From Gemmatimonadota bacterium (GTDB lineage: Bacteria > Gemmatimonadota > Gemmatimonadetes > Longimicrobiales > Gaopeijiaceae): a stretch of 58,776 bases of DNA. This document shows, one piece after another, positions 26,970-37,568 of this stretch. Under the pieces are notes generated by a model that saw nothing but the letters and a program-made list of their open reading frames with translations, had not been told where the DNA came from and did not search any database. Both the position numbers and the translations under genes were made by a program. The stretch lies in assembly GCA_022823365.1 (NCBI GenBank), contig JAJDXG010000033.1:1-58776 (forward strand), written 5' to 3'. Numbering within the stretch: the first letter of the stretch is position 1; each line of letters begins with the position of its first letter.

Positions 26970-27929
26970 ATGGCCCGGGGACAACGCCGCTTCCGACTCA
27001 CGCTGCACTACGACGGGACCCGTTTCTTCGGCTGGCAGATGCAGCCGGAAGTGCGCACGGTGCAGGGTGAGTTGCAAGCCACCCTCGAGCGACTTACAGG
27101 CGCGCCGCGCACGGTGACGGGGGCGGGTAGAACCGACCGGGGGGTACATGCCACCGGCCAGGTGGCTGCGGTCGCCCTGCCGCCGCGCTGGAGCGCCGCC
27201 ACCCTCCTGCGCGCGCTCAACGCCACGCTCCCGCAGGACATCTGGGTTGCGGAGGCCCATGTCGCTCCGCCCGGCTTCCACCCGCGCTACGACGCGACGG
27301 CGCGCGAGTACGGATACCGGCTGGGCCTGACGGCTGCGGCCCGCTCGCCATTCCACCGGCCGTGGTGCTGGCCTCTCGCCCACCTGACCGACGACGCTGC
27401 CTCGGGCAGGGCGGCCGTCGATGTCGAAGCCCTGCACGCGGCGGCCGCGCTCCTGCCGGGCGAGAAGTCCTTCGCCGCCTTCGCGCGCGCTGGCCAGGAA
27501 CACCGGGGAGACCGCTGTATCGTCACGGGGGCGCGCTGGACTCCGTGGGCGCTGGGCGTGGAGTTCACCATCCTCGCCAACCGGTTCCTGCACCACATGG
27601 TCCGCTACCTGGTGGGCACGATGGTCGACATCGCCCGCGGACGCCGGCCGCTCGACGACATGCGCGCCATGCTCGCCGGCAACCAGGACGGCCTGGTCAC
27701 GTCGCCCCCCGCTCCGGCCGCCGGCCTCTTCCTGCGCCGAGTGTGCTATCCCGCGCACACAACCGCGCACAATACGGCAATCCCGGACGACTCCGCGACA
27801 GATTCGGACAACACCGCGGCGGCGGCCGAAGTCGCTCCCGAGCCCGTCCGAAGCGTCCCGTTCGCCGACCCCGCCCTGTTAGATTCCGACACCGACCGCC
27901 CACTCGCAGGGAGCGCCAACCACTCATGA
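26970..27929 (+). CDS. truA: tRNA pseudouridine(38-40) synthase TruA
   Basis: TruA isomerises uridines 38-40 in the anticodon arm of tRNAs. The catalytic Asp56 lies in AGRTDRGVHA, with HYDGTRFFGWQ before it and FLHHMVRYLVG near the end. At 319 aa it exceeds the usual ~250, because the last ~65 residues are a low-complexity Thr/Asp/Ala-rich tail without known role. The stop overlaps the tal start (ATGA), beginning the long coupled run to purF. Confidence 0.96.
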   Translation: MARGQRRFRLTLHYDGTRFFGWQMQPEVRTVQGELQATLERLTGAPRTVTGAGRTDRGVHATGQVAAVALPPRWSAATLLRALNATLPQDIWVAEAHVAPPGFHPRYDATAREYGYRLGLTAAARSPFHRPWCWPLAHLTDDAASGRAAVDVEALHAAAALLPGEKSFAAFARAGQEHRGDRCIVTGARWTPWALGVEFTILANRFLHHMVRYLVGTMVDIARGRRPLDDMRAMLAGNQDGLVTSPPAPAAGLFLRRVCYPAHTTAHNTAIPDDSATDSDNTAAAAEVAPEPVRSVPFADPALLDSDTDRPLAGSANHS

Positions 27930-28582
27930 AGATCTTCCTCGACACCGCCGACCTGGGTGAGATCCGCCGCGCCGCCGCCGCGGGCCTCATCGATGGCGTC
28001 ACCACGAACCCCTCCCTGCTGGCCAAGGTGGCCGGCGACCGCGATCCGATGGAGATCTTCCTGGAGATCTGCGAAGCCATCGACGGCCCGGTTAGCGCGG
28101 AGGTCGTCGCGCTCGACACCGAGACCATGATCGACGAGGGCACCCGGCTGGCCGCCGTCCACCCCAACATCGCGGTCAAGGTGCCCCTGACCGAGGACGG
28201 TCTGGTGGCGTGCCGCGAACTCAGCTCGCGCGACATCCCCGTCAACGTGACCCTGTGTTTCTCGGCCCCGCAGGCGCTGCTCGCCGCCAAGGCGGGGGCC
28301 GCCTACATCTCACCGTTCATCGGACGGCTGGACGACATCTCCCACGACGGCATGGAGCTGATCCGCCAGATCCGCGTCATCTACGACAACTACGGCATGC
28401 GGACGGAGATCCTGGCGGCTTCCCTGAGGCACCCGCGCCACGTCGTGGAATCGCTGGAGGTGGGCGCCGACGTCGCCACCCTGCCGCCCGGCGTGCTGCA
28501 CAAGCTGATCCGCCACCCGCTGACCGACCTCGGGTTGGCCGCCTTCCTGGCCGACTGGGAGAAACTGGGACGTGACCTCTAG
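27926..28582 (+). CDS. tal: transaldolase (fructose-6-phosphate aldolase-type)
   Basis: The 218-aa short transaldolase starts MKIFLDTADL and contains DGVTTNPSL, the Schiff-base Lys85 in NIAVKVPLT, NVTLCFSAPQA and SPFIGRLDD. The short TalC/FSA form either transfers dihydroxyacetone in the pentose phosphate pathway or cleaves fructose 6-phosphate. Lying upstream of purB/purC, a transaldolase role feeding ribose 5-phosphate to PRPP seems the natural reading. It overlaps purB by 11 nt. Confidence 0.93.
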   Translation: MKIFLDTADLGEIRRAAAAGLIDGVTTNPSLLAKVAGDRDPMEIFLEICEAIDGPVSAEVVALDTETMIDEGTRLAAVHPNIAVKVPLTEDGLVACRELSSRDIPVNVTLCFSAPQALLAAKAGAAYISPFIGRLDDISHDGMELIRQIRVIYDNYGMRTEILAASLRHPRHVVESLEVGADVATLPPGVLHKLIRHPLTDLGLAAFLADWEKLGRDL

Positions 28583-30071
28583 CAGTCCGGGCCGCGCGGC
28601 CGCGGCCGGGGCATCCAGCACTGGGAAGTCCGCCTCCGGCGGCTACGTGCATCCCCTCTCGGGACGCTACGCCTCGCGCGAGATGCAGCACATCTTCTCG
28701 CAGGCACGCAAGTTCACCACCTGGCGCCGGCTCTGGATCGCGCTTGCGGAATCGCAGCGCGAGCTGGGGCTGGACATTTCGCGAGAGGCGCTGCGCCAGA
28801 TGCGGGCCGGCGTCGACGACCTCGACCTCGACCGGGCCGCGGAGCTGGAGCGCCGGTTCCGCCACGACGTGATGGCGCACGTCCACCTCTTCGGCGAGGT
28901 GGCGCCCGCGGCGCGGGGCATCATACACCTCGGCGCCACCAGCGCCTTCGTGGGCGACAACGCCGACCTGATCCTGCACCGGGAAGCCCTCACCCTGATC
29001 CGCGACCGTCTGGTGCGCTGCGTCGAGGCGCTGGCGGGCTTCGCTCGCCGCTACCGGTCGCTCCCCACCCTGGCCTACACCCACTTCCAGCCCGCCCAGC
29101 CCACCACGGTCGGCAAGCGGGCGACGCTCTGGATCCAGGACATGCTCCTCGACATCGAGGAGATCGAGTTTCGCCTCCACTCGCTCCGCTTCAGGGGCGT
29201 GCGCGGCACCACCGGCAGTCAGGCCTCCTTCCTCGACCTCTTCGACGGCGATTCCGCGAAAGTTGACGCCCTCGACGACGCCGTGGCCCGGCGCATGAGC
29301 TTCGAGCACCGCTACCCGGTGAGCGGTCAGACGTACCCGCGCAAGGTGGACGCCGCGCTCCTGGCGACGCTCGCGGGCACCGCTGCGTCCACATCCAAGA
29401 TGGGGCACGATCTGCGTCTGCTTTCGCACCTGGGGGAAGTCGAGGAGCCCTTCGAGGATACCCAGATCGGCTCCTCGGCCATGCCCTACAAGCGCAACCC
29501 GATGCGCGCGGAGCGGGTTTGCGCCCTTTCCCGCCACGTCATCACTTTGTATCAGGACGGCGCGTTCACGGCCGCCACCCAGTGGCTGGAGCGGAGCCTC
29601 GACGATTCCGCGAACCGGCGCGTCAGCATCCCCGACGCCTTCCTCACCCTCGACGGCATACTGGTTCTGGTCGAAAACGTGTCCTTGGGGCTGGTGGTCA
29701 ACGAAGCGGTGGTCCGCCGCTCGCTCGACGCGCAGCTCCCCTTCATGGCCACCGAGACCATCCTCATGCGCGCGTCCCGGGGCGGAGGCGACCGCCAGGA
29801 ACTCCACGAGCGCATCCGCCGCCACGCCCACGCGGCCACCCGCAGGGCGCGCGAGGAAGGCGGAGACCCCGACCTGATCTCCCGCATCGCCGGCGACGAC
29901 GCCTTCGGCCTGAGTACGGCCGAGCTGGCCGACCTTCTCCGGGGGGAGCGGTTCATCGGGCGCGCCCCCGAGCAGGTGGAGCGCTTCCTGGAAGAGTTCG
30001 CCCAGCCGATGATCGACCGTCTCGGACCCGAAGCCCGCGCGCGCCTGGCCGCCCCCGACATTCGTGTCTGA
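28572..30071 (+). CDS. purB: adenylosuccinate lyase
   Basis: PurB acts twice in purine synthesis, releasing fumarate from SAICAR and adenylosuccinate. The signature loop GSSAMPYKRNP is present, as are HLGATSAFVGDNAD and YTHFQPAQPTTVGKR. It is 499 aa from a GTG at 28572, somewhat long because of a Ser/Ala/Gly-rich N-terminal ~25 residues before GGYVHPLSGRYAS. A downstream start is possible but no better codon is obvious. It overlaps tal and purC. Confidence 0.96.
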   Translation: MTSSSPGRAAAAGASSTGKSASGGYVHPLSGRYASREMQHIFSQARKFTTWRRLWIALAESQRELGLDISREALRQMRAGVDDLDLDRAAELERRFRHDVMAHVHLFGEVAPAARGIIHLGATSAFVGDNADLILHREALTLIRDRLVRCVEALAGFARRYRSLPTLAYTHFQPAQPTTVGKRATLWIQDMLLDIEEIEFRLHSLRFRGVRGTTGSQASFLDLFDGDSAKVDALDDAVARRMSFEHRYPVSGQTYPRKVDAALLATLAGTAASTSKMGHDLRLLSHLGEVEEPFEDTQIGSSAMPYKRNPMRAERVCALSRHVITLYQDGAFTAATQWLERSLDDSANRRVSIPDAFLTLDGILVLVENVSLGLVVNEAVVRRSLDAQLPFMATETILMRASRGGGDRQELHERIRRHAHAATRRAREEGGDPDLISRIAGDDAFGLSTAELADLLRGERFIGRAPEQVERFLEEFAQPMIDRLGPEARARLAAPDIRV

Positions 30072-31068
30072 CCTCACCCATGACCCCACCCCAGCCATGG
30101 AGCTCGACGACAACGTGACGACGATCGTGGATTCCGCCCTCCCCCTCCAGCTCCTCCACCGCGGCAAGGTGCGGGACGTCTACGAGGCGGGCCCCGACAC
30201 CCTGTTCATGGTGGCGAGCGACCGCGTGAGCGCCTTCGACGTGGTTCTGCCTCAGCCCGTGCCCCACAAGGGCGAAGTGCTCACGCAGCTGACCGCGTGG
30301 TGGCTGGCGCGCTTCTCGGCCCGCTCGCCGGTCCCGGGCGCCAAGGGGGGCATCGACCACCACCTGCTCGCCGTCCGGCGGGACGAGATCATCGACCGGG
30401 TCCCCGAACTGGCGCACAGCGTCGACAGTTGGGCGCGCCGGGCCATGCTGGTGCGCCGCACCCGGCCGATCCTGGTCGAGTGCATCGTGCGCGGCTACAT
30501 CACCGGGTCGGCCTGGCGGGAGTACCGCCGGAGCGGCACCCTCGCCGGCGAGCCCCTCGCCCCGGGCATGATCGAGAGCGACCGCATGGAGCCGCCCATC
30601 TTCTCCCCCTCGACCAAGGCACACGAGGGCCACGACGAGAACATCACCTACGACCAGGTGGTGGAGCTGCTGGGCGCGTCCATGGCGGAGACCCTGCGCG
30701 ACCTCTCGCTCGGCATCTACAGCGCCGGATCCGAGACCGCGCGCCAGCGGGGGATCATCCTCGCGGACACCAAATTCGAGTTCGGGATGGACCCGGGTGG
30801 CCGGCTGCTCCTGATCGACGAGGTGCTGACCCCCGACTCCTCGCGCTTCTGGCCCGCCGAGCACTACGCGACCGGCCGCGGGCAGCCTTCCCTCGACAAG
30901 CAGCCCGTGCGCGACTACCTGGCCCACGAGACGACCTGGAACAAGATGCCGCCCCCTCCCGACCTCCCCGACCGCATCGTGGAGGAGTCGACGGCCCGCT
31001 ACCTGGACATCTTCCAGCGGCTGGTGGGCGTGCCTCTGGCCGACTACAGGGGCCCCAGCTTCGGATGA
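30064..31068 (+). CDS. purC: SAICAR synthetase
   Basis: This ATP-dependent ligase joins CAIR with aspartate. HRGKVRDVYEAG, ASDRVSAFDVV, the RGYITGSAWREY segment and FSPSTKAHEGHDENI are characteristic. The 334 aa suggest the longer form of the family seen in many non-Firmicute bacteria. The GTG at 30064 overlaps the purB stop by 8 nt. Confidence 0.96.
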   Translation: MSDLTHDPTPAMELDDNVTTIVDSALPLQLLHRGKVRDVYEAGPDTLFMVASDRVSAFDVVLPQPVPHKGEVLTQLTAWWLARFSARSPVPGAKGGIDHHLLAVRRDEIIDRVPELAHSVDSWARRAMLVRRTRPILVECIVRGYITGSAWREYRRSGTLAGEPLAPGMIESDRMEPPIFSPSTKAHEGHDENITYDQVVELLGASMAETLRDLSLGIYSAGSETARQRGIILADTKFEFGMDPGGRLLLIDEVLTPDSSRFWPAEHYATGRGQPSLDKQPVRDYLAHETTWNKMPPPPDLPDRIVEESTARYLDIFQRLVGVPLADYRGPSFG

Positions 31069-31078
31069 AGAAGATCCC

Positions 31079-32014
31079 GTGATCCGCAAGCGCGCCCGCC
31101 GCAGGCGGCTCCAGAGGGGCATCATCATCATCCCCTCCGCCTTCACCCTGGGCAACGTCTTCTTCGGCGTGTTCGCCATGGTGATGGCGTCGCGGGGCGC
31201 GTACGAATGGGCTGCCTGGTTCATCGTGTTCGCGGGCATCCTCGACACCTTCGACGGCGGCCTGGCGCGCTTCACGCGCACGGGCTCGCGCTTCGGCGCA
31301 GAGCTCGACTCGCTGGCCGACGCGGTCAGCTTCGGCGTGGCCCCGGCGATGGTCATGTACCAGCTCTACTGGGCCGACGGCTCCTGGAGCTGGCTGCTCT
31401 CCTACCTCTTCGTGACCGCGGTCGTGGTGCGCCTGGCGCGCTTCAACGTGGAGCAGGGCGGAGAGGCGAAGCGTTCGTTCCACGGGCTGCCGTCGCCCGC
31501 TGCGGGGATGATGCTCGCGACTTCCTACCCCTTCACCCAGACGGCATTCTTCGAGGCGTATCTGAGCACGCTGCCCTGGACCCAGATCATGGGCATCCTG
31601 ATGGTGCTGCTCTCCGCGCTGATGCTGAGCCACGTCCCCTACGCGCGCATGCCGCGCGTCGGGCTGCGCACCCCCAGAACCCGCATCAACAGCGCCGTCA
31701 TCGCGGCCACGATCGTCACCGCGATCGCCGTCCCCCGCTACTACTTCTTTCCGGCCCTGTTCGGATACGCCGTCTGGGGGCTGCTGAAATCGGTGGTGAT
31801 CGGTTTCCTGGACCGACTCCCCGAGCGCGATCCTCTCCTCGAGCTGGATGAGGATGAGGATGAGGATGCCGACGAGTCCGGGGATGACGAAGAAGCCCGG
31901 CCGCTCGACTATGGCGGCCTCGGACCCCGCTACCGCGCCCGCAGGCGCAATCGGCTCGTCCGACGCCGGCGGACCAACCCCCGGGACGACAACGGCACGG
32001 AGGACACAACTTGA
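31079..32014 (+). CDS. pssA: CDP-diacylglycerol-serine O-phosphatidyltransferase with acidic tail
   Basis: PssA makes phosphatidylserine, the precursor of phosphatidylethanolamine. The CDP-alcohol motif is complete (DTFDGGLAR, then GAELDSLAD), preceded by [12 protein letters not shown], and there are about seven membrane helices. The last ~65 residues form an unusual cytoplasmic tail, first strongly acidic from a GATGAG-type short repeat ([11 protein letters not shown]), then arginine-rich. The GTG start lies 10 nt after purC and the stop overlaps purS, so this lipid gene is embedded in the purine operon. No psd is visible. Confidence 0.94.
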   Translation: MIRKRARRRRLQRGIIIIPSAFTLGNVFFGVFAMVMASRGAYEWAAWFIVFAGILDTFDGGLARFTRTGSRFGAELDSLADAVSFGVAPAMVMYQLYWADGSWSWLLSYLFVTAVVVRLARFNVEQGGEAKRSFHGLPSPAAGMMLATSYPFTQTAFFEAYLSTLPWTQIMGILMVLLSALMLSHVPYARMPRVGLRTPRTRINSAVIAATIVTAIAVPRYYFFPALFGYAVWGLLKSVVIGFLDRLPERDPLLELDEDEDEDADESGDDEEARPLDYGGLGPRYRARRRNRLVRRRRTNPRDDNGTEDTT

Positions 32015-32289
32015 GCGCGTACGTCATCGAAATCCGCGTGACCCCCCGCCGCGGACTGCTGGACCCGCAGGGAAAAGCCATTCAGCACGCCCTGGACTCC
32101 CTGGGCTTCGCCGGGGTCGGGGAGGTGCGCGCCGGCAAGCTGCTCGTGATCGAGCTCGAAGCCGACTCGGCGGACGAGGCCGCCGCCCGGGCCACCCGGA
32201 TGTGCGAGAAACTGCTCGCGAACCCCGTGACCGAGGACTTCGTCATCGAGGTCGGACGTGCGGCCGCGCAGCCGGAGGCGGCGACGTGA
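32011..32289 (+). CDS. purS: phosphoribosylformylglycinamidine synthase subunit PurS
   Basis: This small 92-aa subunit bridges PurQ and PurL in the three-part FGAM synthase. It begins [21 protein letters not shown] and contains the conserved [14 protein letters not shown]. The start is TTG at 32011, overlapping the pssA stop (TTGA). It overlaps purQ by 4 nt. Confidence 0.95.
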   Translation: MSAYVIEIRVTPRRGLLDPQGKAIQHALDSLGFAGVGEVRAGKLLVIELEADSADEAAARATRMCEKLLANPVTEDFVIEVGRAAAQPEAAT

Positions 32290-32990
32290 GAGCGGTGGTG
32301 GTGACCTTTCCCGGGTCCAACTGCGACTACGACTGCCTGCAGGTGCTGCGCAAGGTGATGGGGGTCGACACCCGTTTCATCTGGCACCGCGAGCACGAGC
32401 TGGGCGACCCCGACCTGGTGGTGCTGCCGGGCGGCTTTTCCTACGGCGACTACCTGCGCGCCGGCGCCATCGCGCGCTTCAGCCCCATCGTGGAGGCGGT
32501 GAAGCGCTACGCCGGGCGCGGCGGGATCGTGCTCGGCATCTGCAACGGCTTCCAGATCCTGTGCGAGGCCGGACTGCTCCCGGGCGCCCTCAGACGCAAC
32601 GACTCGCTCAAGTTCCGGAGCCACGACGTGCACGTGCGCGTCGAGACCACGGACACCGCCTTCACCCGCGCGTACCGGCCCGGCCAGGTCCTGCGCATTC
32701 CGATCGCCCACGCCGAGGGCAACTACATCGCCGACCCGGGCACCCTCGAGCGCCTTGAGGCGGAGCGGCGCGTCGTCTTCCGCTACACCACGCGCGCAGG
32801 AGCACGCGGCGAAGGCGGCAACCCAAACGGCTCCGCCAACGACATCGCAGGGATCGTGAACCCCGCCGGGAACGTGCTCGGGCTCATGCCCCATCCCGAG
32901 CGGGCCGCGGAAGGCGTCCTGGGCTCCACCGACGGTCTGGGCATGTTCGAGTCCCTGGTCGCCCATTTCGCGCGCGAGAGGGTCGCATGA
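32286..32990 (+). CDS. purQ: phosphoribosylformylglycinamidine synthase subunit PurQ
   Basis: This 234-aa class I glutamine amidotransferase supplies ammonia to PurL. Catalytic Cys lies in [10 protein letters not shown], with the His/Glu pair in [10 protein letters not shown]. It starts [10 protein letters not shown] after a GTG at 32286. It overlaps purS and purL by 4 nt each. Confidence 0.97.
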   Translation: MRAVVVTFPGSNCDYDCLQVLRKVMGVDTRFIWHREHELGDPDLVVLPGGFSYGDYLRAGAIARFSPIVEAVKRYAGRGGIVLGICNGFQILCEAGLLPGALRRNDSLKFRSHDVHVRVETTDTAFTRAYRPGQVLRIPIAHAEGNYIADPGTLERLEAERRVVFRYTTRAGARGEGGNPNGSANDIAGIVNPAGNVLGLMPHPERAAEGVLGSTDGLGMFESLVAHFARERVA

Positions 32991-35278
32991 TCGCGGCCGG
33001 CAGCGGTGGAAACGGCACTGGACCCGCGGCGCCGGAGCCGCGTCCCGGAGACCCGGGAATCACCGCGGAGCTGGTCGCCGACCACGGTCTCTCGCCGGAG
33101 GAATACGACAAGATCGTCGGGCACCTCGGGCGCACCCCGACCTTCACCGAGCTCGGCGTCTTCTCGGCGATGTGGTCGGAGCACTGCGGCTACAAGAACT
33201 CGAAGCGCCTGCTCCGGCTCCTGCCCACTGAGGCCCCCTGGGTCATCCAGGGTCCGGGCGAGAACGCGGGGGTGATCGACATCGGCGGAGGATACGCGCT
33301 CGCCTTCAAGATCGAGTCGCACAACCATCCGTCCGCGGTCGAACCCTACCAGGGCGCGGCCACGGGAATCGGAGGAATCCTGCGTGATGTCTTCACGATG
33401 GGTGCCCGCCCGGTGGCGGTGCTCGACTCGCTGCATTTCGGCGACCTGGACTCGAGCCGCGTGCGCTACCTCTTCGACGGCGTCGTGCGCGGCGCCGGCG
33501 ACTACGGCAACTGCGTGGGAATCCCCAACCTCGGCGGCGAGGCCTACTTCGACCGCGGCTACGCGGGCAATCCCATCATCAACGTGATGTGCCTGGGCAT
33601 CATGAAGCGCGAGCAGCTCATCCGGGGCGAGGCCCACGGGGAAGGCAACACGCTGATGGCCGTTGGCGCGCGCACCGGGCGCGACGGCATCCACGGGGCC
33701 ACCTTCGCCAGCGAGGAGCTGGGCGAGGACTCCGACGCCAGCCGGCCCCAGGTGCAGGTGGGCGACCCCTTCACCGAGAAGCTCCTGCTCGAGGCCAGCC
33801 TGGAGCTGATCCGGAGCGGCCACATCGTGGGCATCCAGGACATGGGCGCCGCGGGCATCACCTCCAGCGCCGCGGAGATGGCGGGGCGTTCGGGGAGCGG
33901 GGTGGTGATCGACACCACGCTGGTGCCGGTGCGCGAGCCGGGGATGACGCCGTACGAGATCCTGCTCTCCGAGAGTCAGGAGCGCATGATGGTGGTCGTG
34001 CACAGGGGCCGGGAAGAGGAGGTCCGGCAGATCCTGGCCAAGTGGGAGCTGGAGGCGGCGGAGGTGGGCCAGGTCACCTCCGATGGACGCTTCCGCATCC
34101 TGGAGGACGGCCGCCCGGTCGCCGACATCCCCGCCCTGCCCCTCACCGAGGGCTGCCCGACCTACGAGCGCGAGGGCATCGAGGGCGAAGAGGTGCGCGC
34201 GCTGAGGGAGATGGACCTGACGCCCTACGCGGGCGGCGAGGGCGACCGCACCGCCGACTTCCTCCGCCTGCTTGCCTCTCCCAACCTGGCCTCCCGCCGC
34301 TGGATCCACGACCAGTACGACACCACCGTGCGCACGGCGAGCGTGATCCAGCCCGGTGGGGACGCGGGCGTGCTGCGGGTGCGCGGCACGCGGCGAGGGA
34401 TCGCGGTCACCACCGACTGCAGCGGCCGCTACACCTACCTCGAGCCCGGCACCGGAGCCCGCATCGCCGTGGCCGAGGCCGCGCGCAACCTGGCGTGCGC
34501 GGGGGCGCTGCCCATGGCGGTGACCAACAACCTCAACTTCGGCAACCCCCTCAAGCCGCACATCTACTACCAGCTGCGGGAAGCCGTGCTGGGCATGGTC
34601 GAGGCGTGCGCGCTCTTCGAGACTCCGGTGACCGGCGGCAACGTGTCGCTCTACAACGAGACCAGCGGCACGCCCATCTACCCCACGCCCGTCATCGGCA
34701 TGGTCGGCATCATCGAGGAGCTGGAGCGCGTTACCCGGCATGCATTCCGGGAAGAGGGCGACGTCATCGTGCTGCTGGGCCGCAACACCGACGAGCTGGG
34801 CGCCTCCGAGTACCTGTACGCGATGCACGGCATCGTGGGCGGCAGGCCCCCGCGGGTGGATCTGCTGGCGGAGCGCGTGCTCCAGCAGGCACTGCTGGCC
34901 ATGATCGGCGAGGGGCTGCTGCGCTCGGCGCACGATTGTTCGGAGGGCGGCCTGGTGTGCGCGCTCGCCGAGAGCGCGCTGGACGACGGCGAGGACCCGG
35001 TCGGCATCCGCGTGCGACTGGTGGACCCGCTGCCCTCGACCGCACTATTCTTTGGAGAGGCGCAGGGGCGCGTTGTGGTTTCGTGCGATCCTGCGAGCCT
35101 CGAGCGGGTGCGGCGGCTGGCCGATCGGTACGGCGTGCCCTGCACGGAGGTCGGCACGGTAGGAGCGATCGGCGGCAATTTCGTCGTGGAGAGCGCGGAC
35201 GCGCGCATCGAGGCGGACATCAGGGAGGTGGGTGCGGTGTACTTCGGGGCTCTGCCGGAGCGCATGGACGCGCAGTAA
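32987..35278 (+). CDS. purL: phosphoribosylformylglycinamidine synthase subunit PurL
   Basis: This 763-aa small-type PurL is the synthetase subunit, working with PurS and PurQ. Recognisable parts are [57 protein letters not shown] and [10 protein letters not shown]. The N-terminal ~20 residues are Gly/Pro-rich and variable. The ATG at 32987 overlaps purQ by 4 nt. Confidence 0.98.
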   Translation: MIAAGSGGNGTGPAAPEPRPGDPGITAELVADHGLSPEEYDKIVGHLGRTPTFTELGVFSAMWSEHCGYKNSKRLLRLLPTEAPWVIQGPGENAGVIDIGGGYALAFKIESHNHPSAVEPYQGAATGIGGILRDVFTMGARPVAVLDSLHFGDLDSSRVRYLFDGVVRGAGDYGNCVGIPNLGGEAYFDRGYAGNPIINVMCLGIMKREQLIRGEAHGEGNTLMAVGARTGRDGIHGATFASEELGEDSDASRPQVQVGDPFTEKLLLEASLELIRSGHIVGIQDMGAAGITSSAAEMAGRSGSGVVIDTTLVPVREPGMTPYEILLSESQERMMVVVHRGREEEVRQILAKWELEAAEVGQVTSDGRFRILEDGRPVADIPALPLTEGCPTYEREGIEGEEVRALREMDLTPYAGGEGDRTADFLRLLASPNLASRRWIHDQYDTTVRTASVIQPGGDAGVLRVRGTRRGIAVTTDCSGRYTYLEPGTGARIAVAEAARNLACAGALPMAVTNNLNFGNPLKPHIYYQLREAVLGMVEACALFETPVTGGNVSLYNETSGTPIYPTPVIGMVGIIEELERVTRHAFREEGDVIVLLGRNTDELGASEYLYAMHGIVGGRPPRVDLLAERVLQQALLAMIGEGLLRSAHDCSEGGLVCALAESALDDGEDPVGIRVRLVDPLPSTALFFGEAQGRVVVSCDPASLERVRRLADRYGVPCTEVGTVGAIGGNFVVESADARIEADIREVGAVYFGALPERMDAQ

Positions 35279-35295
35279 CAAGGGACAGTATTCCG

Positions 35296-35337
35296 TGGAC
35301 GAACCACGCCCGGCATTCGAGCGGCGATGCATCCACG
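35296..35337 (+). repeat. 42-nt intergenic element, copy B (upstream of purF)
   Basis: This matches the minus strand of 3651-3692 at 39 of 42 positions, with the last 28 bases identical. It lies in the only real gap of the pur operon, ending 25 nt before the purF ATG. Like copy A, it points toward the gene that follows. Function unknown; a promoter, RNA leader element or mobile intergenic repeat are the options. Confidence 0.8.
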
Positions 35338-35362
35338 AACTGCGGGCGCGCGGAGGCGGCAC

Positions 35363-36862
<1,500 letters not shown>

Positions 36863-36869
36863 GGGTCCT

Positions 36870-37481
36870 TCAGCCGCCCGGAGCACCCGGAGGCACCACC
36901 ACTTCCGCCGTGTAGATGAGGTCGCCGAGCGGCGAGTTGTCGCCGTTGGCGGAATTGCCGGTCACGTGGAACACCACCGGCGACGGTTCCCCGGGCGCCA
37001 CCCACTCGAAGCTCCAGCTGGCGACGTCGCCGGGACCAAGTTGGCTTCCCGCGACCGTGTGGTTGATGTAGTCGACTCCGTCCCCGCTGCGGACGACGGT
37101 GCGGCCGTCCAGGGGGGCCAGCCGCCCTGCGGGCGTGCCCGTCCGCTCGCCCTCGCTGAAGCGCGCGGCGGCCTGGAAGCCGGCGCTTCCCATCCCCTCC
37201 CCCTCCACGATCACGGTGACGACGTAGACGGCGCCCGGCGTGAAGGCGGCAGGGATGCCGTCGAGCAGGAGCGCACCCCCCAGTGCGTTCAGCTCAAGGT
37301 CCAGATGGCACTCGATGCAGGTGAGTTCGCCGAAGCCGCCGGTGCGCGCGAGAGGCGGGCCGTCGGCGTGGGGCGCGGGGGCGCGCAAGTCGGCTGCGGG
37401 AGAACCGCCCGCGCCGACCATCGCCATCCCGGCAACCACGCCGGCGAGGAGCCAGCGATTCGGAATGCGCAGAGTACGCAT
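36870..37481 (-). CDS. secreted protein with single CXXCH motif (choice-of-anchor V-like)
   Basis: The 203-aa protein has an N-terminal signal sequence (LLAGVVAGMAMVGAGG), a CIECH motif about 55 residues in, and a beta-rich domain resembling choice-of-anchor V / Reeler-like secreted domains (YVVTVIVEGEGMGSAGFQ, SWSFEWVAPGEPSPVVFHVTGNSANGDNS). CXXCH could bind c-type haem, but a single motif without other cytochrome features leaves this open. The ATG at 37481 is preferred over an upstream in-frame TTG. It is 6 nt from the purF stop (convergent) and lies downstream of the Vgb-like gene on the same strand. Confidence 0.7.
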   Translation of the reverse strand: MRTLRIPNRWLLAGVVAGMAMVGAGGSPAADLRAPAPHADGPPLARTGGFGELTCIECHLDLELNALGGALLLDGIPAAFTPGAVYVVTVIVEGEGMGSAGFQAAARFSEGERTGTPAGRLAPLDGRTVVRSGDGVDYINHTVAGSQLGPGDVASWSFEWVAPGEPSPVVFHVTGNSANGDNSPLGDLIYTAEVVVPPGAPGG

Positions 37482-37521
37482 TTTACGCAAAACACGTAAA
37501 ACGCGACCGGCCGGGCCGGTC
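37477..37521 (-). promoter_or_regulatory. two adjacent inverted repeats before the CXXCH-protein gene
   Basis: Between the Vgb-like stop and the next start, the minus strand carries GACCGGCC-C-GGCCGGTC (37521-37505). Then comes an 11-bp imperfect inverted repeat CGCGTTTTACG/CGTAAAATGCG (37505-37477) that runs over the start codon. The first could be a terminator or attenuator stem followed by a short T-run. The second could be an operator or an RNA hairpin hiding the start. Confidence 0.4.
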
Positions 37522-37568
37522 CCTCTGACCGACCCGGCCGTTGCGTTCGCCGTCCAGCGCGCGGACGC

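Noticed and set aside
32783-34933. 716-codon minus-strand frame opposite purL and part of purQ.
   Set aside because: It is histidine/arginine/alanine-rich antisense of well-conserved purL and purQ; a typical high-GC shadow.
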